Positions 35,301 through 45,372 of a stretch of 64,000 nucleotides of DNA are shown here, piece by piece. This stretch comes from Silene conica. Its lineage: Eukaryota > Streptophyta > Magnoliopsida > Caryophyllales > Caryophyllaceae. Position 1 is the stretch's first letter; each line of letters starts with the position of its first letter. Made by a program: the position numbers and the translations under genes. Under the pieces are notes generated by a model. The model did no database searches. It was not told where the DNA came from and saw only the letters and a program-made list of their open reading frames with translations. Where the stretch lies: positions 39,628,530 to 39,692,529 of the forward strand of contig CM055319.2 in the NCBI GenBank assembly GCA_029255685.2, read 5' to 3'.

Positions 35301-37224
35301 GATAGTAGGGCCATCAACAACATCACCACCAAGTATAGGTTCCCTATACCTAGGCTTGATGACATTTTGGATGAGCTAAGTGGAGCTAAGTTGTTCTCTA
35401 AGGTTGATCTAAGGCAAGGGTACCACCAAGTGAGGATCAAGGAGGGTGACGAGTGGAAAACAGCCTTCAAGACTAAGCATGGGTTGTATGAGTGGCTTGT
35501 GATGCCATTTGGTCTTTCTAATGCACCTAGCACCTTCATGAGGCTCATGACCGAGGTGCTTAGGCCACACTTGGGGAAGTTTGTAGTTGTGTACCTTTGA
35601 TGACATACTCATCTATAGTCCATCCAAGGAGGAACACCTTAAGCACCTCCAAATCTTGTTTGAAACACTAAGGGAGCACAAGTTGTATGGGAAGCTAGAG
35701 AAGTGCTCTTTTATGCAAAGGGAAGTTCAATTCTTGGGGTTCATCATTTCTGACCGTGGCATTTTGGTTGATCAAGAGAAGATAAAAGTCATTGAGTCTT
35801 GGCCTATACCTAAGAACATAACGGAGGTGAGGAGTTTCCATGGCTTAGCATCCTTCTATAGGAGGTTCATCACAGATTTTAGCACCATCATGGCTCCAAT
35901 AACCGAGTGTATGAAGAAGGGGGAGTTCAAATGGACACCAAGGGCAGAAACTTCTTTCAATGATATCAAGAACAAGCTATGTGAGTCTCCTATTCTTTCC
36001 TTACCCAATTTAGAAAAGTTGTTTGAGGTTGAGTGTAATGCAAGTGGTGTTGGCATTGGGGCTGTCCTAGTACAAGAACACAAGCCCATAGCATACTTTA
36101 GTGAGAAGTTGAGTGGTGCTAAGCTCAATTATTCAACCTATGACAAAGAGTTTTATGCCATCATTAGAACCTTAAACCATTGGAGTCACTACCTTAAACC
36201 AAAGCCTTTTGTGTTACATTCTGACCATGAGGCCCTCAAATACATCAATGGGCAACATAAGTTAAACCATAGGCATGCTAAGTGGGTAGAGTTCCTCCAA
36301 TCCTTTAACTTTTCAAGCAAGTACATTGAGGGTAAGAACAATGTGGTAGCGGATGCTTTGTCTAGGAGGTCACTCATGTTGAGTTACATGTAGCAAAGGG
36401 TGCTTGGGTTTGAGTATATGAAGGAGCTTTATCATGAAGATGTAGACTTCAAGGAGGAGTGGGAGTTGCTCAATGAGGGGCGTGGGAAGGAAGGAGGCAA
36501 GTATTGGCTTCAAGAGGGGTTCTTGTTCTTGAGGAACCGATTGTGCATACCAAAGAGTCCCTATAGAAACTTGCTTGTGAAAGAGGTGCACTCCAATGGG
36601 CTGGCCGGCCATTTTGGCATACAAAAGACCTATGACATCCTCCAAGAGCAATTCTATTGGCCTAAGATGCTTGGGGATGTGCAAGATGTGATCAAAAGGT
36701 GTGCTCCTTGTCAACACTCGAAGGCTCATTTCAAAACAGCCCCCTACACACCCTTACCCGTCCCAAACAAGCCATGGGAGGACCTAAGTATGGATTTCAT
36801 TGTTGCACTACCAAGAACTCAAAGAGGAAAGGATTCTATCATGGTGGTTGTGGATCGTTTTAGCAAGATGGCTCACTTCATTGCTTGCAAGAAAACAGAA
36901 GATGCTAGTAGTGTTGCCGAGCTATACTTCAAGGAGATTGTCAAGTTACATGGTGTGCCAAGGTCCATTGTGTCGGATAGGGATACCAAGTTCGTGAGTC
37001 ACTTTTGGAGGACCCTATGGAAGCTACTTAATACTAGACTCTTGTTTAGTACCTCTCATCATCCTCAAACCGATGGGCAAACCGAGGTTACTAACAAGAC
37101 TCTAGGGAAGATCCTAAGGTGTATAGTGGCTAAGTCTTTGAAGGATTGGGATCTCAAGCTAGCGCAAGCTGAGTTTGCCTTCAATAGAGCCCCATCAACA
37201 AGCACGGGCAAGTCTCCCTTTGAG
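32368..37224 (+). repeat. Tandem duplication, unit 2 (4857 bp)
   Basis: A second copy of 27511-32367, with only about two single-base differences noticed by eye. Its first 63 bp (32368-32430) are copied LTR-A sequence including the GTTTG target word, followed by an internal LTR copy at 32431-33251. Confidence 0.95.
32431..33251 (+). repeat. Internal LTR copy of element B
   Basis: An 821-bp duplicate of the 5' LTR, placed in the middle of the element by the tandem duplication. No difference from 27574-28394 was noticed. Confidence 0.92.
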
Positions 37225-37705
37225 GTTGTGTATGGTGAGAACCCCCTCATACCTACTGATTTGGCTCCTATCAAGAGGGTTTCCATGGATTATGATGCTA
37301 AGAAAAGAGTGGAATAAATGCTTAACATCCACCAACAAGTGAAGAGGCAAATTGAGAGGTCAAATGAGCAATACAAAGCTCGTGCCAAGGGGAACAAGAA
37401 CATCAAAAGCTTTGAACCGGGGGACTTAGTATGGGTGCACTTAAGGAAAGAGAGGTTCCCACTCAAGAGGAAGAATAAGTTAATGCCTAGGGCAGATGGC
37501 CCTTTTGAGATCATTGAAAAACTTGGTCCAAATGCTTACAAAGTTGATCTTCCGGGAGAAATATGGAGTCCATGGCACCTTCAATGTGGGTGATTTGAGT
37601 CCATATTATGAAGACATGGAGGTTGAGGATGCACCGGATTTGAGGACAAATCCTTTTGAAGAAGGGGAGATTGAAATGAACCAAGGTGACCTATCTACTA
37701 CCTAA
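33327..37705 (+). pseudogene. Element B gag-pol, second copy, to the polyprotein end
   Basis: The domain order is the same as in the first copy: Gag with zinc knuckle, protease, RT, RNase H, and integrase with all three catalytic regions. This copy continues through the integrase C-terminal part (FEPGDLVWVHLRKERFP, KLMPRADGPFEIIEKL, NAYKVDLP, DLSPYYED). It ends with an acidic tail that runs slightly into the 3' LTR (DLRTNPFEEGEIE). No chromodomain was recognised. It has about two or three breaks. It would act in the nucleus and in virus-like particles if it were functional. Confidence 0.9.
37659..37671 (+). promoter_or_regulatory. Element B polypurine tract
   Basis: AAGAAGGGGAGAT directly before the 3' LTR. 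It is the expected priming site for plus-strand DNA. Confidence 0.8.
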
Positions 37706-38492
37706 GTCAAGTCCAAGCTCTTTTTCGTCCAAGGGGCTGCTCTAAGGCACTCTTAAGTCCTACCAAGTACATATCCTAAAGGGTGGGACATTTTTATGTC
37801 ATGTTAAGTTATGTTATGTTAGTTTATGCAAGCAAAACAAATCTGATGCTAAGGTAAATAAGGGGCCACGGCTAAGCACATGCTCAAGGTTCCTTATTTC
37901 CTCTTTTGTGGAGACATCATAGAAAGCTAAAGGGATCAAATGCCTAGAAAGGAAGGTCAACAAGGGCTGTTTCAAGCATCAAAAAGGAGCTGCAAAAGGG
38001 TCTGAAAAACTGTTTTGTGTACGGTAAAGCAAGGCAAGGTCACTATCAATGTAAGAGCAGCCTGTTTTGCTCAGTTTTTAGCCCCAAGACAGCCGTTGCC
38101 AAGGCTTGTACTTAGCTTATTTTCTGAAACTTTTGTGCACCACAAGATTAACATGTAATGTAGGGTGTGGATTGGTTTGCTTGGCCTATAAAAGCATCCA
38201 TTCTAACACTCACAAGGCAGATTGAATTGAGCTTATAAATCAGAAACTTTTCTAAGTTTTCTAAACTACATTGCTTAGTGCTTGTAGAAGTCATTTGCTT
38301 AGTGCTTTGGCTTGTTATTTTGCTTTGCTTAGTGCTGGTAGGATAACTAGTTCTTGGTTAGTGGCTGTGTGCTTAACTAAGTCCATATCCCAAGTGAAAA
38401 CATCACAAGAAACGACATACACAAACCCCTCTAAACTTTCTGTTTTCGACTTCAAAAATGGCTAAGTACTAAATCTAACTAGTTTTAGTTCA
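37672..38492 (+). repeat. Element B 3' LTR (821 bp)
   Basis: It matches the 5' LTR along its whole length with four substitutions noticed by eye. It is followed by the GTTTG duplication. Confidence 0.93.
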
Positions 38493-40313
38493 GTTTGTAT
38501 GCTAGTATTCGATCTTTTTTTTATGTTGATGTTTGCTCTAGGTTTTAGAGTTAATAGTTTGAGTGTAGTCTGGAGTCGAGGTTGACGGTTGTCACGGTGG
38601 TTTTGGGTGTTGTGTCTAGTCAGTTAAGGGGGTTTCGTGCAGGGTGTCACACAGGTCAGAACATAGGCTTTTATTCCAGAACCACGGTGTTTTGGTGTGG
38701 TGTTTGCGTGCGCCTTTGAGTCTTCGTGGGTGCACGTTTTAGATGCGTGTTAGGGTAGTTTTCATGGTGGTATGCAGGGGTTTTGTAAGGTGGTTTTTGT
38801 GGTGGGTTTTAGTCACACGAAAGACTGTTTTGAGTGAGTTTCGTGGGGGTGGTACAGCGTGGTCAGGGGGGTATCATCGCCAGGTCAGAATGTTTGTTGC
38901 GGGTATGGGTTTGGTAGAGGCTCGTGCTGGTGGTTGGTACGGTACCAACAACCACCACTGACCTCCCTGGAACCACCGTGGCTCAGAGGCGAGCCTGGTG
39001 GTGTTCCAGGTGACGTCGGCGGTGGTGGTTGGTGTCGAGGGCAGCGGTTATAGGGGATGGGCGTGTAGTGTAATAGCCGCTGCTACGTTGTGATTTTGTT
39101 ACCTCGTATTGTTGCTATTCTGTTGAGTGCTTGCCTTCTCCTTATTGGTTATAATTAAGTGGTTATCATTGGTGGGTTATTAATACTATTATACTTTGGT
39201 ATGATTTATCATTTTATTATTAATTATTAATTATGTTGTATGCCAATTTTGTTGTTAATTAGTAGCATTTTGTTTACTTATTAATTTGTTAATGGTATTA
39301 TTATGATTATTGTGAGAAATTATATTGTTATGGTTATTATTGCATTTCATGCTAAAATTTAGTAATAATGTGGAATTTGTTATCAATTAAGTAATACTCG
39401 TAATAGATTAGTTGGTTGCATGCTATTTATAGTAAGTCTATTTTTGGTAAGTCCATATTTAGTAAGTTATAATAATTAGTGAATAACATGTGTTTGCACG
39501 AGTTGAATTTAATATTAAGTAATAAATATAGGAACGGAATTCGAGGTGGAATACTACTAGGCGGTGACTGCTTATTTCAGACTTGCTCTTCCAGGTAGGA
39601 TACACTGGAACTATTCTCTTATGTATTATGTGAACTGGATGCTGTGAATGCAAGTATGATATTATGAGTTTTATATTCAGTGTTGGTTCTTTAATGTTGC
39701 ATTCATAAGCATGGCATGAGCATGGTTACAGATTGAGATGATGATGAGATATTATTGGGCCCAGGCTAGTTCTGCAGGACTAGACCTGGTGACCTCAGCT
39801 GTTACGCTGGTGTTCGGCGACGGTCGATTATAGTCTGTCGGGAGGTTCGGTATGGCTGGGTGTTACGGGTTTGAGATTGAGATTGTGATTGAGCTCGAGC
39901 ATGACATAAGCATTTGCATATTATTGATTGTTGCATTATTTACTATTGTGTTATCCTACTCAACCGCGAGGTTGACAGTGTATTCGTATTCACCTACAAT
40001 GATCCGGAATGGGGAGTAGATCTTTCAGGTCAGAGACAGGTGGACTAGGATTGGGCATGGAAGAGAGACATGGACTAGACCTACCTAGCTACTAGATCAT
40101 TTAGTTTTTCATAGTTGAACACTTTTTTATTTCAGTTGTTTTGGAAGTCTTTTGGACTATGCTTTGTAATAGTTATCAGTTTAACCATTTATATTTAAAG
40201 TACTGTGTTTCTTTCACTGTGAATATCTACTACCCTGGTTTATCCAGGATGGTAACGGTCCTATTTACTCTGGAAGTCCTAGTTCAGGCTCCTAGGTAAA
40301 TGGGGGTGTTACA

Positions 40314-40460
40314 AAGTGGTATCAGAGCGACCCTGCGACCGTGTGGTGAGCCTGTGGTCGGGAGTACCCGGGTCACACACCTAGCGGGGGAGGATTCTGG
40401 GCTTGGTTGCGGCCAGGTTTAAGGCACAACGAGGACGTTGTGTTCTTAAGTGGGGGAGAT
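40314..40460 (+). other. TRIM interior joined to LTR-A
   Basis: The primer site TGGTATCAGAGC (40317-40328), then GACCGTGTGGTGAGCCTG, GTACCCGGGTCACACACC and a polypurine end AAGTGGGGGAGAT. It is nearly the same as the interior of the complete TRIM at 44494-44640. Here it is preceded by the chromovirus LTR-A instead of a TRIM LTR. Confidence 0.85.
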
Positions 40461-40683
40461 TGTAACACCATATCTGATTATGAGGTTGAAGTTGAGATGT
40501 GTGGAGATTTGTCCCACATCGGTAGATTGAGAGGCTTGTGATATGTTTATAATAGCTTCCACCCACCACTTAGTAACAAGGTCTTGTGCTTTTGGGCTTA
40601 AGTGAGGACAAGTATTTGGCCCAAAGGTACACATCCCATCTTATTGGGGTTGTGTTATGATCGTGGTGGGTGGGGTTGTTACA
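40461..40683 (+). repeat. LTR-B (TRIM-type LTR, 223 bp), plus orientation
   Basis: It begins TGTAACACCATATCTG and ends GGGTTGTTACA. Inverted arms CCACCCACCAC and GTGGTGGGTGG lie around a 90-bp middle. It is followed by ACCAT (40684-40688), the duplicate of 22692-22696 in the LINE. Confidence 0.9.
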
Positions 40684-42113
40684 ACCATCCTTTATGTGCT
40701 CCCATGAAGCTGACAAGCTTGATGTTTGCAGATGATCTGCTTTTATTCAGTAAAGGAGAGATAGGTTCTATCAAGATTCTCTTAAGAACTTTTGCTACAT
40801 TCTCATCATCCTCTGGTTTGGTCACGAGCCCAGGCAAAACTAATGTGTATTTCAATGGAGTGGTTGTTGCTGTTAAAGAGGATTTCATTCAAGTATCTGG
40901 TTGTGTTGAAGGGCAATTGCCTTTCAATTATTTGGGAGTCCCTATCAAGCCAACCAAACTGAATGCCATTGATTGTAGACCCATTATTGACAAGATTATG
41001 GAAGGAATCAGAACTCTTGGTACCAAGAAGCTTTCATATGCTGGTAGACTAGTCCTCACTAAAGCTGTCCTTAAAACACTCCATACATACTGGGCAACTA
41101 TTTTCATTCTGCCAGCATCTGTCATAAAAGATATTGAGGCCTTATGTAGGAATTTTCTATGGGATGGAGGGCCTGATTATAAGAGAGCACCTCCAGTTGC
41201 GTGGGAGAAGGCTTGTAGACCTATTCATGAAGGGGGCCTAGGCCTTAAAAATGATAAAATTTGGAATAAGGTAGCAGTGGGCAAGCTAGCTTGGTGGGTG
41301 CATCATAAATCTGATATCCTATGGGTTCAATGGATCAATCACACATACTTAAAAGGGAAGGATTGGCACCAGTACACTCCCCCAAATGATGTCTCTTGGA
41401 CTTGGAAAAGGATATGTAAGATCAAGGAGCAGTTGACAGCAGTACACAATACTATCATGACAGATAATTCCCAACAATCTTATAGCATTGCACTGTATTA
41501 TGGTAAATTGAGGCAGGCAAGTCCTAAATTACAGTGGCCATACCTGATATGGAATAACTGGACTCTGCCAAAGCACAAATTCGTGAACCGGCTTTACCAG
41601 CATGAAGCCCTAAGAACAAAATCTCAACTGTACAGGTTCTCAGTTGTACAGGATGAGGTATGTTGCCTCTGTGGTGCTGATACAGAACAGTTGGAGCATC
41701 TTTTCTTCAAGTGTTCTTACAGCAGGACTCTTCTAGCTCTTGTTAATGCTTGGACAGGGCTGACAATACCTATACAGAATGTTAATCAATGGAGAATGGC
41801 AAAGAGGGGATCAAACTGTAGACGAGGACTGATGAATGGTATTATCAATGCTACTATATACCATCTGTGGATGCAGAGAAACAAGGCAAGGTTGGACAAT
41901 ATTCTGATGCGGCCACAAACCATCTTGAAGCAGATTAAGGAAGAAATTAGTGTTAGATTGGATACTTGTTGTAAAGGGACTATCTCTAATGCGGATAGAA
42001 CCTGGATTAATAGATTACTAGCTTGATGTTGGTTTTGATGTAAGGGGTCTTGACTCCTAAACGATTTTGGTTACTTTGCTATAATATTTTTTACCTTTTA
42101 CCAAAAAAAAAAA
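40684..42113 (+). pseudogene. L1-type LINE, right part: FADD motif, thumb, zinc-binding RT end, poly(A)
   Basis: It continues the LINE of 22033-22696 after the nested insert. The catalytic LMFADDLLLFSKG lies at once downstream, then FNYLGVPIKP, KLSYAGRLVLTKAVL, ALCRNFLWDG and WEKACRPIHEGGLGLK. The zinc-binding C-terminal domain follows (FVNRLYQHEAL, CCLCGADTEQLEHLFFKC), ending with a stop at 42024-42026. A 3' UTR of about 80 bp ends in a short A tail (42103-42113), then the second 16-bp target duplication. Apart from 5' truncation and the insert, the reading frame is open, so the LINE copy is not very old. Confidence 0.95.
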
Positions 42114-42114
42114 T

Positions 42115-42130
42115 TAATGCATTCTGACGA
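42115..42130. repeat. Right target-site duplication of the LINE
   Basis: TAATGCATTCTGACGA, an exact copy of 22017-22032. Confidence 0.95.
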
Positions 42131-42605
42131 ATTCTGCAGCGCGCGTTGATCTTAAAACAGCTGCCATTTCTTCGTTGCTTATCTTAATAAAACGATTCGC
42201 GCGACGTTGGAAAGCTAAGAGGATAAGATTTCACCTCCAATTGGAATCACTTCATTATCAGCTCTAGAACTCGAGATATACCCATTTGAAACAGGCTGCA
42301 ATATCGTGAAGCGATTCTGTCCTTGTCAAAGCTTGTAAATTGTATGCACCCTTGCTTATGCTATCTTCAGGCCTTGAAGCGCGCGCCAAGTTCTTTCCGT
42401 AAGCATCCTCTTCATGTCAAACGTTGTGCTAAGCACTTGGGGACAGATTTAGCTCAAAATCGATCCATTTCCGCATTAATTTGCAATTTCACCCAAAAAT
42501 ACGAAAGTAGACAAAATAGGGGAAATAGTAGCCCTAAACTACACAAATGAGCTCTCAAATGCGTGTGAAATGAGGTGTAAAACATTATATAATAGACACG
42601 CATCA
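42131..42605. repeat. Continuation of the old LTR-type repeat of 21.2-22.0 kb
   Basis: The right side of the LINE insertion target. It ends TAATAGACACGCATCA at 42605, which read in reverse is an LTR-like TGATGCGTG start. It has no coding potential and no dyad motifs. Confidence 0.5.
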
Positions 42606-43340
42606 AGATTAATGTAACATGAACCTGATACAAGTTAATTAAAATAAACAAGGGATAAGGTATCCCTCGATAACAACATAAATTAAAACTAATCTAATCG
42701 TAAACGGGTAATTGTCGAATAATCAACAATGCTCGCTAGCCACACGTCTTCCCCAAACAGCACTGACCTACATACATGAAACATGTACGCCACAGTCAGT
42801 GGGGAGTAACTAAGAGTCAAGGACCCTCAGCCGGCCGACCGGCGGCCTATGGTCTGACCGGCTGAGAGCCCCTGTTCATGGGAAAATTGTTCATAACTTT
42901 CGATTCACATGTCGGATTTCATTGATTCGTTTTCCCTATGGTTTGTATGCATGTTGGTTGCCCAGAAGCTTTGGACGACACTTATCTTAGGTTTGGAAAT
43001 CGTTCTGAGAAGAAAGACCCCCCGGCCGGGCAACCGACTCTCGCGTCAAATGGTTTCCGAAGTTGATTAAGTGTTGAATGGATGTTTATCAAAAGAATAT
43101 CGATTTATCATTTGAGTTGTTTGTTGTCCAATAAATTGGACGACTCTTATTCTGAGTTCGGAAATTAGTTTGAGGAGAAAGACCCCCCGGCCGGGCAACC
43201 GGAACGGAAACCGACTCTCGCCTCAAATAGTTTGCGAAATTGATTAAGGGTTGAGTAAGTCTTAGAAATGGAATAGTAGAACTGTTGATTGTGTTTGGGT
43301 CACATTTTTATTTTGAATCGTATGAGTATTACATCTTGGG
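42606..43340. repeat. Old LTR debris with a diverged 0.2-kb tandem repeat
   Basis: 42748-42815 matches the complement of the LTR words at 43970-44040 (GCTAGCCACACGTCTTCCCC, CAGTGGGGAGTAAC). 42826-42866 is a 9-bp-arm inverted repeat. From about 42900 to 43265 two diverged units of about 170-185 bp lie in tandem, each containing GAAAGACCCCCCGGCCGGGCAACCG. No gene is seen. Confidence 0.55.
42826..42866. repeat. Inverted repeat CTCAGCCGG ... CCGGCTGAG
   Basis: Two perfect 9-bp arms (42826-42834 and 42858-42866) around a 23-bp GC-rich loop that itself contains CCGACCGGCGGCC. It lies in the LTR debris. Confidence 0.85.
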
Positions 43341-44290
43341 GTGATGTGTTGTGTATGCATGTGGAGGTTATACTATGAGCTGTTATATGACTATTGTTCT
43401 CACCTGGACTGTGTGTCTTGGTATGACCATTGATAGGTGTTCCGGTCAGGTTTCAGATTGTCCGCCCGACTTAGAGGGTATCTCGTTCCTAGCTAGTTCG
43501 AGTCTTGGGGGTGCTTCGTGCGCTCGTCGAATCGAGGAAGGTTTATGCCTCAATAGTCTGGCCAGATTTCGACTAGGACCGTAGATCGGTTTGTTGTCCT
43601 ACCAGGGGATTGTATTCGCTGAGACTAAGTAGACTTGTTGTTGTTGTATAATGGAGTCGACATATGCCATCATCCTTGTAGTATTGATTGTTGTGTCTAA
43701 CTTGCCTGTGTTATGGTACAGTGTTAGATACTGCCGAATTGTGCTATGCTTAGGTTATGTCTTAAGTTGACCGTTGAACCTTCATAGTTAGTGAAAGGCA
43801 CGTATGCGTGTATGGATTGTATGGTTATGAGTAAGCATGATGTTGTTGGATGTAAATGAATATCATGATAACGTTACGAGTAGTGTACTTCACATGATGA
43901 TATTTATGTTGGAGTATACATGTTTGTTTATGTGAACACATGTTGTATGCGTATGACAATAGATGGCTAGGAGAACCTTTAGTCACTCCCCACTGACTAT
44001 GGCGTACATGTTCTTCATGTATGTAGGTTGATGATTGCTGTTTGCAGGGGGTTATGTTGAGGCTAGTGAGCGATGATCCTTCATCGATGACTTTACCTAT
44101 TCATTTAGCTAGACCTTACTTTTGTGATACAGTTTTATGCCTGTAGGGATATCCTATCCCGGGCTTGGTTTGTATTTTATTCTTCTTACTTATCCATGTT
44201 TTATTTCTTCCGCAGTTGTTGTAATTCACCTCGTATATTAGTTAAGCATGTTTAAAGTTTTAATTCCGCGCAAAAATGCATGCTTTTGTA
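43341..44290 (+). repeat. LTR fragment in plus orientation, interrupted by a TRIM
   Basis: It shares ordered words with 20727-21183 and, inverted, with the Tekay LTRs at 45373-48228. It continues after the TRIM at 44844 and ends TTTTACA at 44882. Short open frames here are not convincing genes. Confidence 0.65.
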
Positions 44291-44843
44291 TGTAACACCC
44301 CAAGAGTATGAGAGGAAAGTTGTCCCACATCGGTAGAATGTGAGGCTTGTGATATGTTTATAATAACTTCCACCCATCACTTAGTAACAAGGTCTTGTAC
44401 TTTTGGGCTTAAGTGAGGACAATTAACGGGCCCAAAATTGCACACCCATCTTATTGGGTTTGTGTTATAACGGTGGCGGGTCGGGTTGTTATAAATGGTA
44501 TCAGAGCGACCTTGTGACCGTGTGGTGAGCCTGTGGCCGGGAGTACCCGGGTCACACACCTAGCGGGGGAGGATTCTGGCCCTGTTTGTGGTCAAGTTTG
44601 AGGCACAACGAGGACGTTGTGTTCTTTAAGTGGGGGAGTTTGTAACATCCCAAGAGTATGAGAGGAAAGTTGTCCCACATCGGTAGAATGTGAGGCTTGT
44701 GATATGTTTATAATAACTTCCACCCATCACTTAGTAACAAGGTCTTGTACTTTTGGGCTTAAGTGAGGACAATTAACGGGCCCAAAAGTGCACACCCATC
44801 TTATTGGGTTTGTGTTATAACGGTGGCGGGTCGGGTTGTTATA
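44291..44843 (+). mobile_element. Complete TRIM (terminal-repeat retrotransposon in miniature)
   Basis: A 553-bp element: LTR 44291-44493 (203 bp), primer site TGGTATCAGAGC at 44496-44507, a non-coding interior of about 147 bp, polypurine tract AAGTGGGGGAGTT at 44628-44640, and LTR 44641-44843 (203 bp). The target duplication is TTGTA (44286-44290 and 44844-44848). It has no coding capacity and depends on another element's proteins. The two LTRs differ at about two positions by eye, so it is young. The interior is shared with 40314-40460. Confidence 0.95.
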
Positions 44844-44882
44844 TTGTATGTTTTAGTTTCCGCTACCGCGACGGGTTTTACA

Positions 44883-45372
44883 GGGACTTGCAATATAAAG
44901 TTAATCCTTTTTTTCGAAAGCTCAAGATCAAAAATTGGAAGGAAATTTCCTTTTGAGTTCTTGTTTTGCTTGTACTAGGTCCCCATAATTAAATAGTTAA
45001 TATTAATACATAAATATGGTTTATGCAGTTTTCATAACCAACAACAACACACGCTACCTCACTTGCAATTGAATTTGGACAACGCAAACCAATTTTAAAA
45101 AGGAAAATAGGGAAAAAATCATAATAATCCGATTAAGAAATAGGGAGGAATAACGTGGACATGAGGGAGTATGAAAGACCATTTAGAATTAATAAATGAC
45201 AATATTTTTTATAATAAATATTAAAAATCTCAGAGTATGATCTTTATTTTATTAAAGCAAGAGCATTTCTTGCATTCTCCTTCACCCATGTCATAAAAAA
45301 ATACCACATTTATTTAGCAAATGTGGTGGGTCCAATTGAAAAGAAAAAAAATATTGTACAACAATTTACTAA
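44883..45372. other. AT-rich stretch without recognised features
   Basis: Between the LTR fragment and the Tekay element. It appears to be the same target DNA that resumes at 55552. It ends with the ACTAA duplication (45368-45372). Confidence 0.5.

Larger units (their letters stand above)
27574..38492 (+). mobile_element. Chromovirus (element B), LTR retrotransposon with internal tandem duplication
   Basis: A plus-strand Ty3/Gypsy element with 821-bp LTRs at 27574-28394 and 37672-38492 and the exact target duplication GTTTG (27569-27573 and 38493-38497). It carries gag-pol with RT of the CRM/Galadriel/Reina-like chromovirus type, but no clear chromodomain is seen at the end. A 4857-bp stretch including 63 bp of outside sequence is present twice (27511-32367 and 32368-37224), so it has three LTR copies and two coding copies. 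The outer LTRs differ at four sites noticed by eye (about 0.5%), so the insertion is recent. The coding parts are nearly open, with about one or two breaks per copy. Confidence 0.93.
26899..40313 (+). repeat. LTR-A (about 2.49 kb net), split by element B
   Basis: It starts TGTAATACCCCG at 26899 and ends GGGGGTGTTACA at 40313. Element B and its extra GTTTG copy (27574-38497) sit inside it. It contains a TATA-like TTATAAAC at 27184, a telomere-like (CCCTAA)n word at 27198-27220 and an AT-rich 3' half. On its right follows a primer site and the interior of a TRIM, not a chromovirus leader. Confidence 0.85.

Noticed and set aside
38743-39053. ORFs downstream of element B as host genes
   Set aside because: They fall inside LTR-A, are GC-rich by composition and show no recognisable domain.
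43351-43584. Small cysteine-containing ORF
   Set aside because: It lies within LTR-type sequence shared with other repeats, with no conserved domain and no supporting start context.
44496-44507. tRNA gene near the TGGTATCAGAGC words
   Set aside because: Only the 12-base complement of a tRNA 3' region is present. It is a primer-binding site, and no cloverleaf is seen.
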